A stretch of 64,000 nucleotides of DNA from Hanleya hanleyi (lineage: Eukaryota; Mollusca; Polyplacophora; Lepidopleurida; Hanleyidae): the NCBI GenBank assembly GCA_036873755.1, contig JAVTVY010017330.1:1-64000 (forward strand), given 5' to 3'. The notes beneath the pieces were generated by a model, which was not told the DNA's origin, did not search any database, and saw nothing but the letters and a program-made list of their open reading frames with translations. Position numbers and translations under genes: made by a program. Shown in pieces: positions 22,593-36,227 of this stretch (its first letter is position 1; each line of letters opens with the position of its first letter).

Positions 22593-25500
22593 GTAGCCCA
22601 CCCCGACAACCCATGATGGAGTTCAGTGAATGGTGCCTCCACCCGCCCACGTATACATGTACGGGAATCACCCCGACAGTCAATGGTGGAGTTCAGTGAA
22701 TGGTGCTTCCACCCACCCACGTATACATAAACGGGATTCACCCCGACAGTTCATGGTGGTGTTCAGTGAATGGTGCCTCCACCCGCCCACGTATACATGT
22801 ACGAGAATCACCCCGACAGTCTATGGTGGAGTTCAGTGAACGGTACCTCCACCCTCCCACGTATACATGTACGAGAATCACCCCGACAGCCCATGATGGA
22901 GTTCAGTGAATGGTGCATCCACCCTCCCATGTATACATGCACGGGAATCACACTGACAGTCTATGGTGGAGTTCTGTGAAAGTATCCCCCTACCGCCCAC
23001 GTATACATGCACGGGAATCACCCCGACAGTCTAAGGTGGAGTTCTGTGAAAGTATCCCCCTACCGCCCACGTATACATGCACGGGAATCACCCCGACAGT
23101 CTATGGTGGAGTTCAGTGAATGGTACCACCACCCTCCCACGTATACATGTACGAGAATCACCCCGACAGCCCATGATGGAGTTCAGTGAATGGTGCTTCC
23201 ACCCTCCCACGTATACATGTACGAGAATCACCCCGACAGCCCATGATGGAGTTCAGTGAATGGTGCTTCCACCCGCCCACGTATACATGCACGAGAATCA
23301 CCCCGACAGCCCATGGTGGAGATCAGTGAATGGTGCTTCCACCCGCCCACGTATACATGTACGGGAATCACCGAGACAGCCCATGATGGAGTTCAGTGAA
23401 TGGTGCCTCCATCCGCCCACGTATACATGTACGGGAATCACCCCGACAGTCAATGGTGGAGTTCAGTGAATGGTGCTTCCACCCACCCACGTATACATGT
23501 ACGGGATTCACCCCGACAGTTCATGGTGGAGTTCAGTGAATGATGCCCCCACCCGCCCACGTATACATGTACGAGAATCACCCCGACAGTCTATGGTGGA
23601 GTTCAGTGAATGGTACCTCCACCCTCCCACATATACATGTACGAGAATCACACCGACAGCCCATGATGGAGTTCAGTGAATGGTGCTTCCACCCTCCCAC
23701 GTATACATGTACGAGAATCACCCCGACAGCCCATGATGGAGTTCAGTGAATGGTGCTTCCACCCGCCCACGTATACATGCACGAGAATCACCCCGACAGC
23801 CCATGGTGGAGATCAGTGAATGGTGCTTCCACCCGCCCACGTATACATGTACGGGAATCACCGAGACAGCCCATGATGGAGTTCAGTGAATGGTGCCTCC
23901 ATCCGCCCACGTATACATGTACGGGAATCACCCCGACAGTCAATGGTGGAGTTCAGTGAATGGTGCTTCCACCCACCCACGTATACATGTACGGGATTCA
24001 CCCCGACAGTTCATGGTGGAGTTCAGTGAATGGTGCCTCCACCCGCCCACGTATACATGTACGAGAATCACCCCGACAGTCTATGGTGGAGTTCAGTGAA
24101 TGGTGTTTCCATCCCCCCACGTATACATGCACGGGAATAACCCCGACAGTCCATGGTGGAGTTCAGTGAATGGTGCTTCCACCCGTCCACGTATACATGT
24201 ACGGGAATCAGCCCGACAGTCCATGGTGGAGTTCAGTGAATGGTACCTCCACCCTCCCTCGTATACATGTACGAGAATCACCCCGACAGTCCAAGGTGAA
24301 GTTCAGTGAATGGTACTTCCACCCGCCCACGTATACATGTACGGGATTCACCCCGACAGTCAATGGTGAAGTTCAGTGAATGGTGCTTCCACCCGCCCAC
24401 GTATACATGTACGGGAATCACCCCGACAGCCCATGATGGAGTTCAGTGAATGGTGCCTCCACCCGCCCACGTATACATGTACGGGAATCACCCCGATAGT
24501 CAATGGTGGAGTTTAGTGAATGGTGCTTCCACCCACCCACGTATACATGTACGGGATTCACCCCGACAGTTCATGGTGGAGTTCAGTGAATGGTGCCTCC
24601 ACCCGCCCACGTGTACATGTACGAGAATCACCCCGACAGTCCATGGTGGAGTTCAGTGAATGGTGCTTTCACCCGCCCACGTATACATGCACGGGAATCA
24701 CCCCGACAGTCCATGGTGGAGTTCAGTGAATGGTGCTTCCACCCGCCCACGTAGACATGTACGGGAATCACCCCGACCACCCATGATGGAGTTCAGTGAA
24801 TGATGCCTCCACCCGCCCACGTATACATGTACGGGATTCACCCCGACAGTCAATGGTGGAGTTCAGTGAATGGTGCTTCCACCCGCCCACGTGTACATGT
24901 ACGGGAATCACCCCGACAACCCATGATGGAGTTCAGTGAATGGTGCCTCCACCCGCCCACGTATACATGTATGGGAATCACCCCGATAGTCAATGGTGGA
25001 GTTTAGTGAATGGTGCTTCCACCCACCCAAGTATACATGTACGGGATTCACCCCGACAGTTCATGGTGGAGCTCAGTGAATGGTGCCTCCACCCGCCCAC
25101 GTATACATGTACGAGAATCACCCCGACAGTCCATGGTGGAGTTCAGTGAATGGTGTTTCCACCCGCCCACGTATACATGCACGGGAATCACCCCGACAGT
25201 CCATGGTGGAGTTGAGTGAATGGTGCTTCCACCCGCCCACGTATACATGTACGGGAATCACCCCGACAGTCCATGGTGGAGTTCAGTGAATGGTACCTCC
25301 ACCCTCCGACGTATACATGTACGAGAATCACTCTGACAGTCCATGGTGAAGTTCAGTGAATGGAGCTTCAACCCGCCCACGTATACATGCACGGGAATCA
25401 CCCCGACAGTCCATGGTGAAGTTCAGTGAATGGTGCTTCCACCCGCCCAAGTATACATGCACGGGAATCACCCCGACAGTCTATGGTGGAGTTCTGTGAA

Positions 25501-28500
25501 AGTATCCCCCTACCGCCCACGTATACATGCACGGGAATCACCCCGACAGTCTATGGTGGAGTTCAGTGAAAGTATCCCCCTACCGCCCACGTATACATGC
25601 ACGGGAATCACCCCGACAGTCAATGGTGAAGTTCAGTGAATGGTGCTTCCACCCGCCCACGTATACATGCACGGGAATCACCCCGACAGTCTATGGTGGA
25701 GTTCTGTGAAAGTATCCCCCTACCGCCCACGTATACATGCACGGGAATCACCCCGACAGCCTGTGGTGGAGTTCAGTGAAAGTATCCCCCTACCGCCCAC
25801 GTATACATGCACGGGAACCACCCCGACAGTCCATGGTGAAGTTCAGTGAATGGTGCTTCCACCCGCCCACGTATACATGCACGGGAATCACCCCGACAGT
25901 CTATGATGGAGTTCAGTGAAAGTTTCCCCCTACCGCCCACGTATACATGCACGGGAATCACCCCGACAGTCCATGGTGAAGTTCAGTGAATGGTGCTTCC
26001 ACCCGCTCACGTATACATGCACGGGAGTCACCCCGACAGTCTATGGTGGAGTTCTGTGAAAGTATCCCCCTACCGCCCACGTATACATACACGGGAATCA
26101 CCCAGACAGTCCATGATGGAGTTCAGTGAATGGTGCTTCCACCCGCCCACGTATACATGCACGGGAATCACCCCGACAGTCTATGGTGGAGTTCTGTGAA
26201 AGTATCCCCCTACCGCCCACGTATACATGCACGGGAATCACCCCGACAGTCAATGGTGGAGTTCAGTGAATGGTGCTTCCACCCACCCACGTATACATGT
26301 ACGGGATTCACCCCGACAGTTCATGGTGGAGTTCAGTGAATGGTGCCTCCACCCGCCCACGTATACATGTACGAGAATCACCCCGACAGTCTATGGTGGA
26401 GTTCAGTGAATGGTGTTTCCATCCCCCCACGTATACATGCACGGGAATAACCCCGACAGTCCATGGTGGAGTTCAGTGAATGGTGCTTCCACCCGTCCAC
26501 GTATACATGTACGGGAATCAGCCCGACAGTCCTTGGTGGAGTTCAGTGAATGGTACCACCACCCTCCCTCGTATACATGTACGAGAATCACCCCGACAGT
26601 CCAAGGTGAAGTTCAGTGAATGGTACTTTCACCCGCCCACGTATACATGTACGGGTTTCACCCCGACAGTCAATGGTGAAGTTCAGTGAATGGTGCTTCC
26701 ACCCGCCCACGTATACATGTACGGGAATCACCCCGACAGCCCATGATGGAGTTCAGTGAATGGTGCCTCCACCCGCCCACGTATACATGTACGGGAATCA
26801 CCCCGATAGTCAATGGTGGAGTTTAGTGAATGGTGCTTCCACCCACCCACGTATACATGTACGGGATTCACCCCGGCAGTTCATGGTGGAGTTAAGTGAA
26901 TGGTGCCTCCACCCGCCCACGTGTACATGTACGAGAATCACCCCGACAGTCCATGGTGGAGTTCAGTGAATGGTGCTTTCATCCGCCCACGTATACATGC
27001 ACGGGAATCACCCCGACAGTCCATGGTGTAGTTCAGTGAATGGTGCTTCCACCCGCCCACGTGTACATGTACGGGAATCACCCCGACAACCCATGATGGA
27101 GTTCAGTGAATGGTGCCTCCACCCACCCACGTATACATGTACGGGAATCACCCCGATAGTCAATGGTGGAGTTTAGTGAATGGTGCTTCCACCCACCCAC
27201 GTATACATGTACGGGATTCACCCCGACAGTTCATGGTGGAGTTCAGTGAATGGTGCCTCCACCCGCCCACGTATACATGTACGGGAATCACCCCGACAAC
27301 CCATGATGGAGTTCAGTGAATGGTGCCTCCACCCGCCCACGTATACATGTACGGGATTCACCCCGACAGTCAATGGTGGAGTTCAGTGAATGGTGCTTCC
27401 ACCCGCCCACGTGTACATGTACGGGAATCACCCCGACAACCCATGATGGAGTTCAGTGAATGGTGCCTCCACCCGCCCACGTATACATGTACGGGAATCA
27501 CCCCGATAGTCAATGGTGGAGTTTAGTGAATGGTGCTTCCACCCACCCACGTATACATGTACGGGATTCACCCCGACAGTTCATGGTGGAGTTCAGTGAA
27601 TGGTGCCTCCACCCGCCCACGTATACATGTACGAGAATCACCCCGACAGTCCATGGTGGAGTTCAGTGAATGGTGCTTCCACCCGCCCACGTATACATGC
27701 ACGGGAATCACCCCGACAGTCCATGGTGGAGTTGAGTGAATGGTGCTTCCACCCGCCCACGTATACATGTACGGGAATCACCCCGACAGTCCATGGTGGA
27801 GTTCAGTGAATGGTACCTCCACCCTCCCACGTATACATGTACGAGAATCGCTCTGACAGTCCATGGTGAAGTTCAGTGAATGGAGCTTCAACCCGCCCAC
27901 GTATACATGCACGGGAATCACCCGGACAGTCCATGGTGAAGTTCAGTGAATGGTGCTTCCACCCGCCCATGTATACATGCACGGGAATCACCCCGACAGT
28001 CTATGGTGGAGTTCTGTGAAAGTATCCCCCTACCGCCCACGTATACATGCACGGGAATCACCCCGACAGTCTATGGTGGAGTTCAGTGAAAGTATCCCCC
28101 TACCGCCCACGTATACATGCACGGGAACCACCCCGACAGTCCATGGTGAAGTTCAGTGAATGGTGCTTTCACCCGCCCACGTATACATGCACGGGAATCA
28201 CCCCGACAGTCTATGATGGAGTTCAGTGAAAGTTTCCCCCTACCGCCCACGTATACATGCACGGGAATCACCCCGACAGTCCATGGTGAAGTTCAGTGAA
28301 TGGTGCTTCCACCCGCTCACGTATACATGCACGGGAGTCACCCCGACAGTCTATGGTGGAGTTCTGTGAAAGTATCCCCCTACCGCCCACGTATACATAC
28401 ACGGGAATCACCCAGACAGTCCATGATGGAGTTCAGTGAATGGTGCTTCCACCCGCCCACGCATACATGCACGGGAATCACCCCGACAGTCTATGGTGGA

Positions 28501-31500
28501 GTTCTGTGAAAGTATCCCCCTACCGCCCACGTATACATGTACGGGAATCAGCCCGACAGTCCATGGTGGAGTTCAGTGAATGGTACCTCCACCCTCCCTC
28601 GTATACATGTACGAGAATCACCCCGACAGTCCAAGGTGAAGTTCAGTGAATGGTACTTCCACCCGCCCACGTATACATGTACGGGATTCACCCCGACAGT
28701 CAATGGTGAAGTTCAGTGAATGGTGCTTCCACCCGCCCACGTATACATGTACGGGAATCACCCCGACAGCCCATGATGGAGTTCAGTGAATGGTGCCTCC
28801 ACCCGCCCACGTATACATGTACGGGAATCACCCCGATAGTCAATGGTGGAGTTTACTGAATGGTGCTTCCACCCACCCACGTATACATGTACGGGATTCA
28901 CCCCGACAGTTCATGGTGGAGTTCAGTGAATGGTGCCTCCACCCGCCCACGTGTACATGTACGAGAATCACCCCGACAGTCCATGGTGGAGTTCAGTGAA
29001 TGGTGCTTTCACCCGCCCACGTATACATGCACGGGAATCACCCCGACTGTCCATGGTGGAGTTCAGTGAATGGTGCTTCCACCCGCCCACGTAGACATGT
29101 ACGGAATCACCCCGACAACCCATGATGGAGTTCAGTGAATGGTGCCTCCACCCGCCCACGTATACATGTACGGGATTCGCCCCGACAGTCAATGGTGGAG
29201 TTCAGTGAATGGTGCTTCCACCCGCCCACGTGTACATGTACGGGAATCACCCCGACAACCCATGATGGAGTTCAGTGAATGGTGCCTCCACCCGCCCACG
29301 TATACATGTACGGGAATCACCCCGATAGTCAATGGTGGAGTTTAGTGAATGGTGCTTCCACCCACCCACGTATACATGTACGGGATTCACCCCGACAGTT
29401 CATGGTGGAGTTCAGTGAATGGTGCCTCCACCCGCCCACGTATACATGTACGAGAATCACCCCGACAGTCCATGGTGGAGTTCAGTGAATGGTGCTTCCA
29501 CCCGCCCGCGTATACATGCACGGGAATCACCCCGACAGTCCATGGTGGAGTTGAGTGAATGGTGCTTCCACCCGCCCACGTATACTTGTACGGGAATCAC
29601 CCCGACAGTCCATGGTGGAGTTCAGTGAATGGTACCTCCACCCTCCCACGTATACATGTACGAGAATCACTCTGACAGTCCATGGTGAAATTCAGTGAAT
29701 GGAGCTTCAACCCGCCCACGTATACATGCACGGGAATCACCCCGACAGTCCATGGTGAAGTTCAGTGAATGGTGCTTCCACCCGCCCATGTATACATGCA
29801 CGGGAATCACCCCGACAGTCTATGGTGGAGTTCTGTGAAAGTATCCCCCTACCGCCCACGTATACATGCACGGGAATCACCCCGACAGTCTATGGTGGAG
29901 TTCAGTGAAAGTATCCCCCTACCGCCCACGTATACATGCACGGGAATCACCCCGACAGTCCATGGTGAAGTTCAGTGAATGGTGCTTCCACCCGCCCACG
30001 TATACATGCACGGGAATCACCCCGACAGTCTATGGTGGAGTTCTGTGAAAGTATCCCCCTACGACCACGTATATATGCACGGGAATCACCCCGACAGTCT
30101 GTGGTGGAGTTCAGTGAAAGTATCCCCCTACCGCCCACGTATACATGCACGGGAACCACCCCGACAGTCCATGGTGAAGTTCAGTGAATGGTGCTTCCAC
30201 CCGCCCACGTATACATGCACGGGAATCACCCCGACAGTCTATGATGGAGTTCAGTGAAAGTTTCCCCCTACCGCCCACGTATACATGCACGGGAATCACC
30301 CCGACAGTCCATGGTGAAGTTCAGTGAATGGTGCTTCCACCCGCTCACGTATACATGCACGGGAGTCACCCCGACAGTCTATGGTGGAGTTCTGTGAAAG
30401 TATCCCCCTACCGCCCACGTATACATACACGGGAATCACCCAGACAGTCCATGATGGAGTTCAGTGAATGGTGCTTCCACCCGCCCACAGATACATGCAC
30501 GGGAATCACCCCGACAGTCTATGGTGGAGTTCTGTGAAAGTATCCCCCTACCGCCCACGTATACATGCACGGGAATCACCCCGACAGTCTACGGTGGAGT
30601 TCAGTGAAAGTATCCCCCTACCGCCCACGTATACATGCACGGGAATCACCCCGACAGTCAATGGTGAAGTTCAGTGAATGGTGCTTCCACCTACCGCCCA
30701 CGTATACATGCACGGGAATCACCCCGACAGTCTATGGTGGAGTTCTGTGAAAGTATCCCCCTACCGCCCACGTATACATGCACGGGAATCACCCCGACAG
30801 TCAATGGTGGAGTTCTGTGAAAGTATCCCCCTACCGCCCACGTATACATGCACGGGAATCACCCCGACAGTCCATCATGGAGTTCAGTGAATGGTGCTTC
30901 CACCCGCCCACGTATACATGCACGGGAATCACCCCGACAGTCTATGGTGGAGTTCTGTGAAAGTATCCCCCTACCGCCCACGTATACATGCACGGGAATC
31001 ACCCCGACAGTCAATGGTGAAGTTCAGTGAATGGTGCTTCCACCCGCCCACGTATACATGCACGGGAATCACCCCGACAGTCTATGGTGGAGTTCTGTGA
31101 AAGTATCCCCCTACCGCCCACGTATACATGCACGGGAATCACCCCGACAGTCTATGGTGGAGTTCAGTGAAAGTATCCCCCTACCGCCCACGTATACATG
31201 CACGGGAATCACCCCGACAGTCAATGGTGGAGTTCAGTGAAAGTATCCCCCTACCGCCCACGTATACCTGCACGGGAATCACCCCGACAGTCTATGGTGG
31301 AGTTCTGTGAAAGTATCCCCCTACCGCCCACGTATACATGCACGGGAATCACCCCGACAGTCCATGGTGGAGTTCAGTGAAAGTATCCCCCTCCCGCCCA
31401 CGTATACATGCACGGGAATCACCCCGACAGTCCATGGTGAAGTTCAGTGAATGGTGCTTCCACCCGCCCACGTATACATGCACGGGAATCACCCCGACAG

Positions 31501-34500
31501 TCTATGGTGGAGTTCTGTGAAAGTATCCCCCTACCGCCCACGTATACATGCACGGGAATCACCCCGACAGTCCATGGTGAAGTTCAGTGAATGGTGCTTC
31601 CACCCGCTCACGTATACATGCACGGGAGTCACCCCGACAGTCTATGGTGGAGTTCTGTGAAAGTATCCCCCTACCGCCCTCGTATATATACACGGGAATC
31701 ACCCAGACAGTCCATGATGGAGTTCAGTGAATGGTGCTTCCACCCGCCCACGTATACATGCACGGGAATCACCCCGACAGTCTATGGTGGAGTTCTGTGA
31801 AAGTATCCCCCTACCGCCCACGTATACATGCACGGGAATCACCCCGACAGTCTATGGTGGAGTTCAGTGAAAGTATCCCCCTACCGCCCACGTATACATG
31901 CACGGGAATCACCCCGACAGTCAATGGTGAAGTTCAGTGAATGGTGCTTCCACCCGACCACGTATACATGCACGGGAATCACCCCGACAGTCTATGGTGG
32001 AGTTCTGTGAAAGTATCCCCCTACCGCCCACGTATACATGCACGGGAATCACCCCGACAGTCAATGGTGGAGTTCTGTGAAAGTATCCCCCTACCGCCCA
32101 CGTATACATGCACGGGAATCACCCCGACAGTCAATGGTGAAGTTCAGTGAATGTTGCTTCCACCCGCCCACGTATACATGCACGGGAATCACCCCGACAG
32201 TCTATGGTGGAGTTCTGTGAAAGTATCCCCCTACCGCCCACGTATACATGCACGGGAATCACCCCGACAGTCTATGGTGGAGTTCTGTGAAAGTATCCCC
32301 CTACCGCCCAAGTATACATGCACGGGAATCACCCCGACAGTCATGGTGGAGTTCTGTGAAAGTATCCCCCTACCGCCCACGTATACATGCACGGGAATCA
32401 CCCCGACAGTCTATGGTGAGTTCAGTGAAAGTATCCCCCTACCGCCCACGTATACATGCACGGGAATCACCCCGACAGTCAATGGTGAAGTTCAGTGAAT
32501 GGTGCTTCCACCCGCCCACGTATACATGCACGGGAATCACCCCGACAGTCTATGGTGGAGTTCTGTGAAAGTATCCCCCTACCGCCCACGTATACATGCA
32601 CGGGAATCACCCCGACAGTCTATGGTGGAGTTCAGTGAAAGTATCCCCCTACCGCCCACGTATACATGCACGGGAATCACCCCGACAGTCAATGGTGGAG
32701 TTCAGTGAAAGTATCCCCCTACCGCCCACGTATACCTGCACGGGAATCACCCCGACAGTCTATGGTGGAGTTCCCGCTCACGTATACATGCACGGGAGTC
32801 ACCCCGACAGTCTATGGTGGAGTTCTGTGAAAGTATCCCCCTACCGCCCACGTATACATACACGGGAATCACCCAGACAGTCCATGATGGAGTTCAGTGA
32901 ATGGTGCTTCCACCCGCCCACAGTACATGCACGGGAATCACCCCGACAGTCTATGGTGGAGTTCTGTGAAAGTATCCCCCTACCGCCCACGTATACATGC
33001 ACGGGAATCACCCCGACAGTCTAATGGTGGAGTTCAGTGAAAGTATCCCCCTACCGCCCACGTATACATGCACGGGAATCACCCCGACAGTCAATGGTGG
33101 AGTTCAGTGAATGGTGCTTCCACCTACCGCCCACGTATACATGCACGGGAATCACCCCGACAGTCTATGGTGGAGTTCTGTGAAAGTATCCCCCTACCGC
33201 CCACGTATACATGCACGGGAATCACCCCGACAGTCAATGGTGGAGTTCAGTGAAAGTATCCCCCTACCGCCCACGTATACATGCACGGGAATCACCCCGA
33301 CAGTCCATGGTGGAGTTCAGTGAATGGTGCTTCCACCCGCCCACGTATACATGCACGGGAATCACCCCGACAGTCTATGGTGGAGTTCTGTGAAAGTATC
33401 CCCCTACCGCCCACGTATACATGCACGGGAATCACCCCGACAGTCTATGGTGAAGTTCAGTGAAAGTATCCCCCTACCGCCCACGTATACATGCACGGAA
33501 TCACCCCGACAGTCAATGGTGGAGTTCGTGAAAGTATCCCCTACCGCCCACGTATACCTGCACGGGAATCACCCCGACAGTCTATGGTGGAGTTCTGTGA
33601 AAGTATCCCCCTACCGCCCACGTATACATGCACGGGAATCACCCCGACAGTCTATGGTGGAGTTCTGTGAAAGTATCCCCCTACCGCCCACGTATACATG
33701 CACGGGAATCACCCCGACAGTCTATGGTGGAGTTCTGTGAAAGTATCCCCCTACCGCCCACGTATACATGCACGGGAATCACCCCGACAGTCTATGGTGG
33801 AGTTCTGTGAAAGTATCCCCCTACCGCCCACGTATACATGCACGGGAATCACCCCGACAGTCCATGGTGAAGTTCAGTGAATGGTGCTTCCACCCGCCCA
33901 CGTATACATGCACGGGAATCACCCCGACAGTCTATGGTGGAGTTCTGTGAAAGTATCCCCCTACCGCCCACGTATACATGCACGGGAATCACCCCGACAG
34001 TCTATGGTGGAGTTCAGTGAAAGTATCCCCCTACCGCCCACGTATACATGCACGGGAATCACCCCGACAGTCAATGGTGAAGTTCAGTGAATGGTGCTTC
34101 CACCCGCCCACGTATACATGCACGGGAATCACCCCGACAGTCTATGGTGGAGTTCTGTGAAAGTATCCCCCTACCGCCCACGTATACATGCACGGGAATC
34201 ACCCCGACAGTCCATGGTGAAGTTCAGTGAATGGTGCTTCCTCCCGCCCACGTATACATGCACGGGAATCACCCCGACAGTCTATGGTGGAGTTCTGTGA
34301 AAGTATCGCCCTACCGCCCACGTATACATGCACGGGAATCACCCCGACAGTCTATGGTGGAGTTCTGTGAAAGTATCGCCCTACCGCCCACGTATACATG
34401 CACGGGAATCACCTCAACAGTCCATGGCGGAGTTCACTGAAAGGTGTCCCCCCCGCCACCACACATACATCAACGGGATTCACCACGACAGTCCATGGTA

Positions 34501-34535
34501 GAGTTCAGTGAAAGGTGTTCCCCTTCCCCACCTAC
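22593..34535. repeat. 70-bp minisatellite, about 170 units, with higher-order structure
   Basis: The unit contains GTTCAGTGAATGGTGCTTCC, ACCCGCCCACGTATACATG and ACGGGAATCACCCCGACAGT. A second subtype replaces GAATGGTGCTTCCACC with GAAAGTATCCCCCTACC; it dominates from about 30.0 kb rightwards, while the first dominates on the left. Near-identical blocks recur at 490 bp (23260/23750), 2310 bp (about 23920/26230), 2520 bp (25080/27600) and 1819 bp (27600/29419), all whole numbers of units except for a 1-bp deletion near 29104. Three units are 210 bp, so open frames of 69 codons recur endlessly. They are not genes. Confidence 0.97.
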
Positions 34536-34539
34536 ACAT

Positions 34540-35413
34540 CACACCCTGCATACCAAACGGCTGTTCCAACTTCCGCCGGAGGGAAATTACAAATTTGAGA
34601 AGCTAAGTAAGTTCAGATTTGTCATTTTTTGGTAGTTTTCACGTATTTACTACTCGAAAATTTAATGAGAAAATGTTCTCAAGGGAACGTGTTAGCAATT
34701 CGTGTGAAATTTTCAACTCGTCATTGTATTATTTTTTAATTACAATTCGTTTTGTCTGACATTAAGAGCTATATTGCAACATAACAGTGATTAGATGCTT
34801 AAAAAATCATCTATTTGTGTATCATCCGCCAAATAAGTTATGGATATATGAAGAATAGTTCCTTAACAGCAGGCTGATAGCTTGTAGTTTCAAATAGTTC
34901 AATCTACTTCGGTTAATGTTAGTTTTTCCAGCTCATGCATGTTCGTATATGGTACAAAAAACGCCGGAGGATCTCACTCCGCCGTATGTTGTATCAGCAC
35001 TTCCACACAGGTCATATTCATGCGTCTTAAAAGCATCGAAATTCTTCCTTTTCACATATAAATATCATCTTGCCATCAAAAGGCAACCTCGTTTTACATA
35101 ACGATCGTAGGTATATTCTTGATTGATTAGATAAAATGCATATTTGATGTAGTTTTTCTAAGAAAGGGTTCTATATTCGGCTTCTAATGGATGTAATTGT
35201 CTATTTAGAATTATCCCGTTCTCAAAGGCACGTCAGCTAGTTAAATAAACGTACCATCTAACGACTGAGACAATGTGATATTGTTGAAAGGGTATGGTTT
35301 GACATATCAACGTAAAAAACAACAAGTTATCCCACCATTTTTCACGCTCTTCCCTCCGGCGGAAGTTCACCCTCCGGCGGAAGTTGGAGCAGCCGTTTCG
35401 TATGCAGGGTGTG
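34540..35413. mobile_element. non-autonomous DNA transposon inserted in the 70-bp array
   Basis: Inverted repeats of about 44 bp: CACACCCTGCATACCAAACG at the left, and its counterpart ending GTATGCAGGGTGTG at 35413. The inner part of each includes CTTCCGCCGGAGGG. The flanks are minisatellite sequence, and CACAT is duplicated on both sides (34535-34539 and 35414-35418), indicating a 5-bp target duplication. The 0.8-kb interior is AT-rich with no coding capacity. Confidence 0.85.
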
Positions 35414-35560
35414 CACATACATGTACGGGAATCACCCCGACAGATAATGGTGCAGTTCAGTGAAAGGTGTCCCCACCCCCGCCCACACATACATGTACGT
35501 GAATCACCCCGACAGTCCATGGTGGAGCTCAATGAAAGGTGCGCCTTTCTCGCCCACACA
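35414..35560. repeat. two units of the 70-bp minisatellite beyond the transposon
   Basis: Units at about 35418-35487 and 35488-35557 (CATACATGTACGGGAATCAC, CAGTCCATGGTGGAG) are the right edge of the array, cut off by the transposon. Like the far-left edge units, they are more diverged than the centre. Confidence 0.85.
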
Positions 35561-35574
35561 TCTTCGTACGGTAC

Positions 35575-36221
35575 TGTACCGTCAGTGGACACACACGCAT
35601 TTGCATGCACGGTTTATACTGGCCGATGATTACCATCGTAATTTCCGGAAAGAAGTAGGTGTTAACTATTCTGGTAAGCTCATTCGGGTTTTATGACGGA
35701 TCTTCATATTTTTACAAAAAGCAATACTTTTACAGCTGCGGCGGAAGCTTCCAAAAACTGGGGGGGCTCGACTATCATAGCACTTTAGGCGAGGGTCCAG
35801 GGGCCGCCTAGGCCCCGAAAGCTCCGCGCTCCTAGATTTTGCGCGGATTTGGCAGAAATCCACAAATTCTTGTCAATGAGAAAACGCAATATTTTCATGA
35901 AATTCTAAACATCTCACTAGGGCCGAATCATCACTAAAACGTACCACGTCTATTATGAGTATCGGGGGGGGGGAAAACCTCATTTCCATCATAAGTGAAA
36001 CTTTGACCCGCCATATTTTGGTAGCTGTTGTGTGTATTATTATATGATGAACACCATGCATTTTTTTTAACATTGTGAGGTTCATGCAAATCAATAAAGC
36101 GGAAGATCCCTTCGTTGTTTGGAATTCACCGTTTAACCTAGTTCTACATCAGTGATTTATTTAGTCTTGGCTGAAGGGAGTCGTGGATGAGGGAGGCGGG
36201 GAGAGATTGAGATGAGTCGAA
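35575..36221. other. intron segment next to the donor; possible repeat remnant
   Basis: No exon. The GC-rich stretch 35740-35840 (GGGGGGGCTCGACTATCATA, GGCCGCCTAGGCCCCGAAAG) looks like the end of a dispersed element, but no boundaries can be set. A short poly-G run lies near 35966. Confidence 0.35.
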
Positions 36222-36227
36222 ACTTAC

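Larger units (their letters stand above)
17590..36227 (-). other. 18.6-kb intron joining the two receptor exons
   Basis: On the minus strand the donor is GTG|GTAAGT (G at 36227) and the acceptor TTTCAG|GCG (ending at 17590), both in phase 0. Joining them gives an uninterrupted CTLD: FIGVTGTNV from exon A, then AHDGYRWTDGSPV from exon B. The two halves together span about 149 residues with the expected Cys and Trp landmarks. About 15.7 of 18.6 kb is minisatellite. If the intron is retained, the frame continues 28 codons to a stop at 36144-36146. Confidence 0.85.

Noticed and set aside
22559..34440. Dozens of 60-140-codon frames (MVLPPTHVYM..., MHGNHPDSLWW...)
   Set aside because: Every third 70-bp unit restores the frame (210 bp), producing endless 69-codon frames on both strands; no codon bias or conservation signal separate from the repeat.
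22593..34535. CRISPR-like array
   Set aside because: Repeats are directly adjacent without unique spacers in a clearly eukaryotic context.
36144..36227. C-terminal 28 codons of the exon A frame as true protein
   Set aside because: They follow a consensus GTAAGT donor inside a half-finished lectin domain and are low in family resemblance; read as intron.
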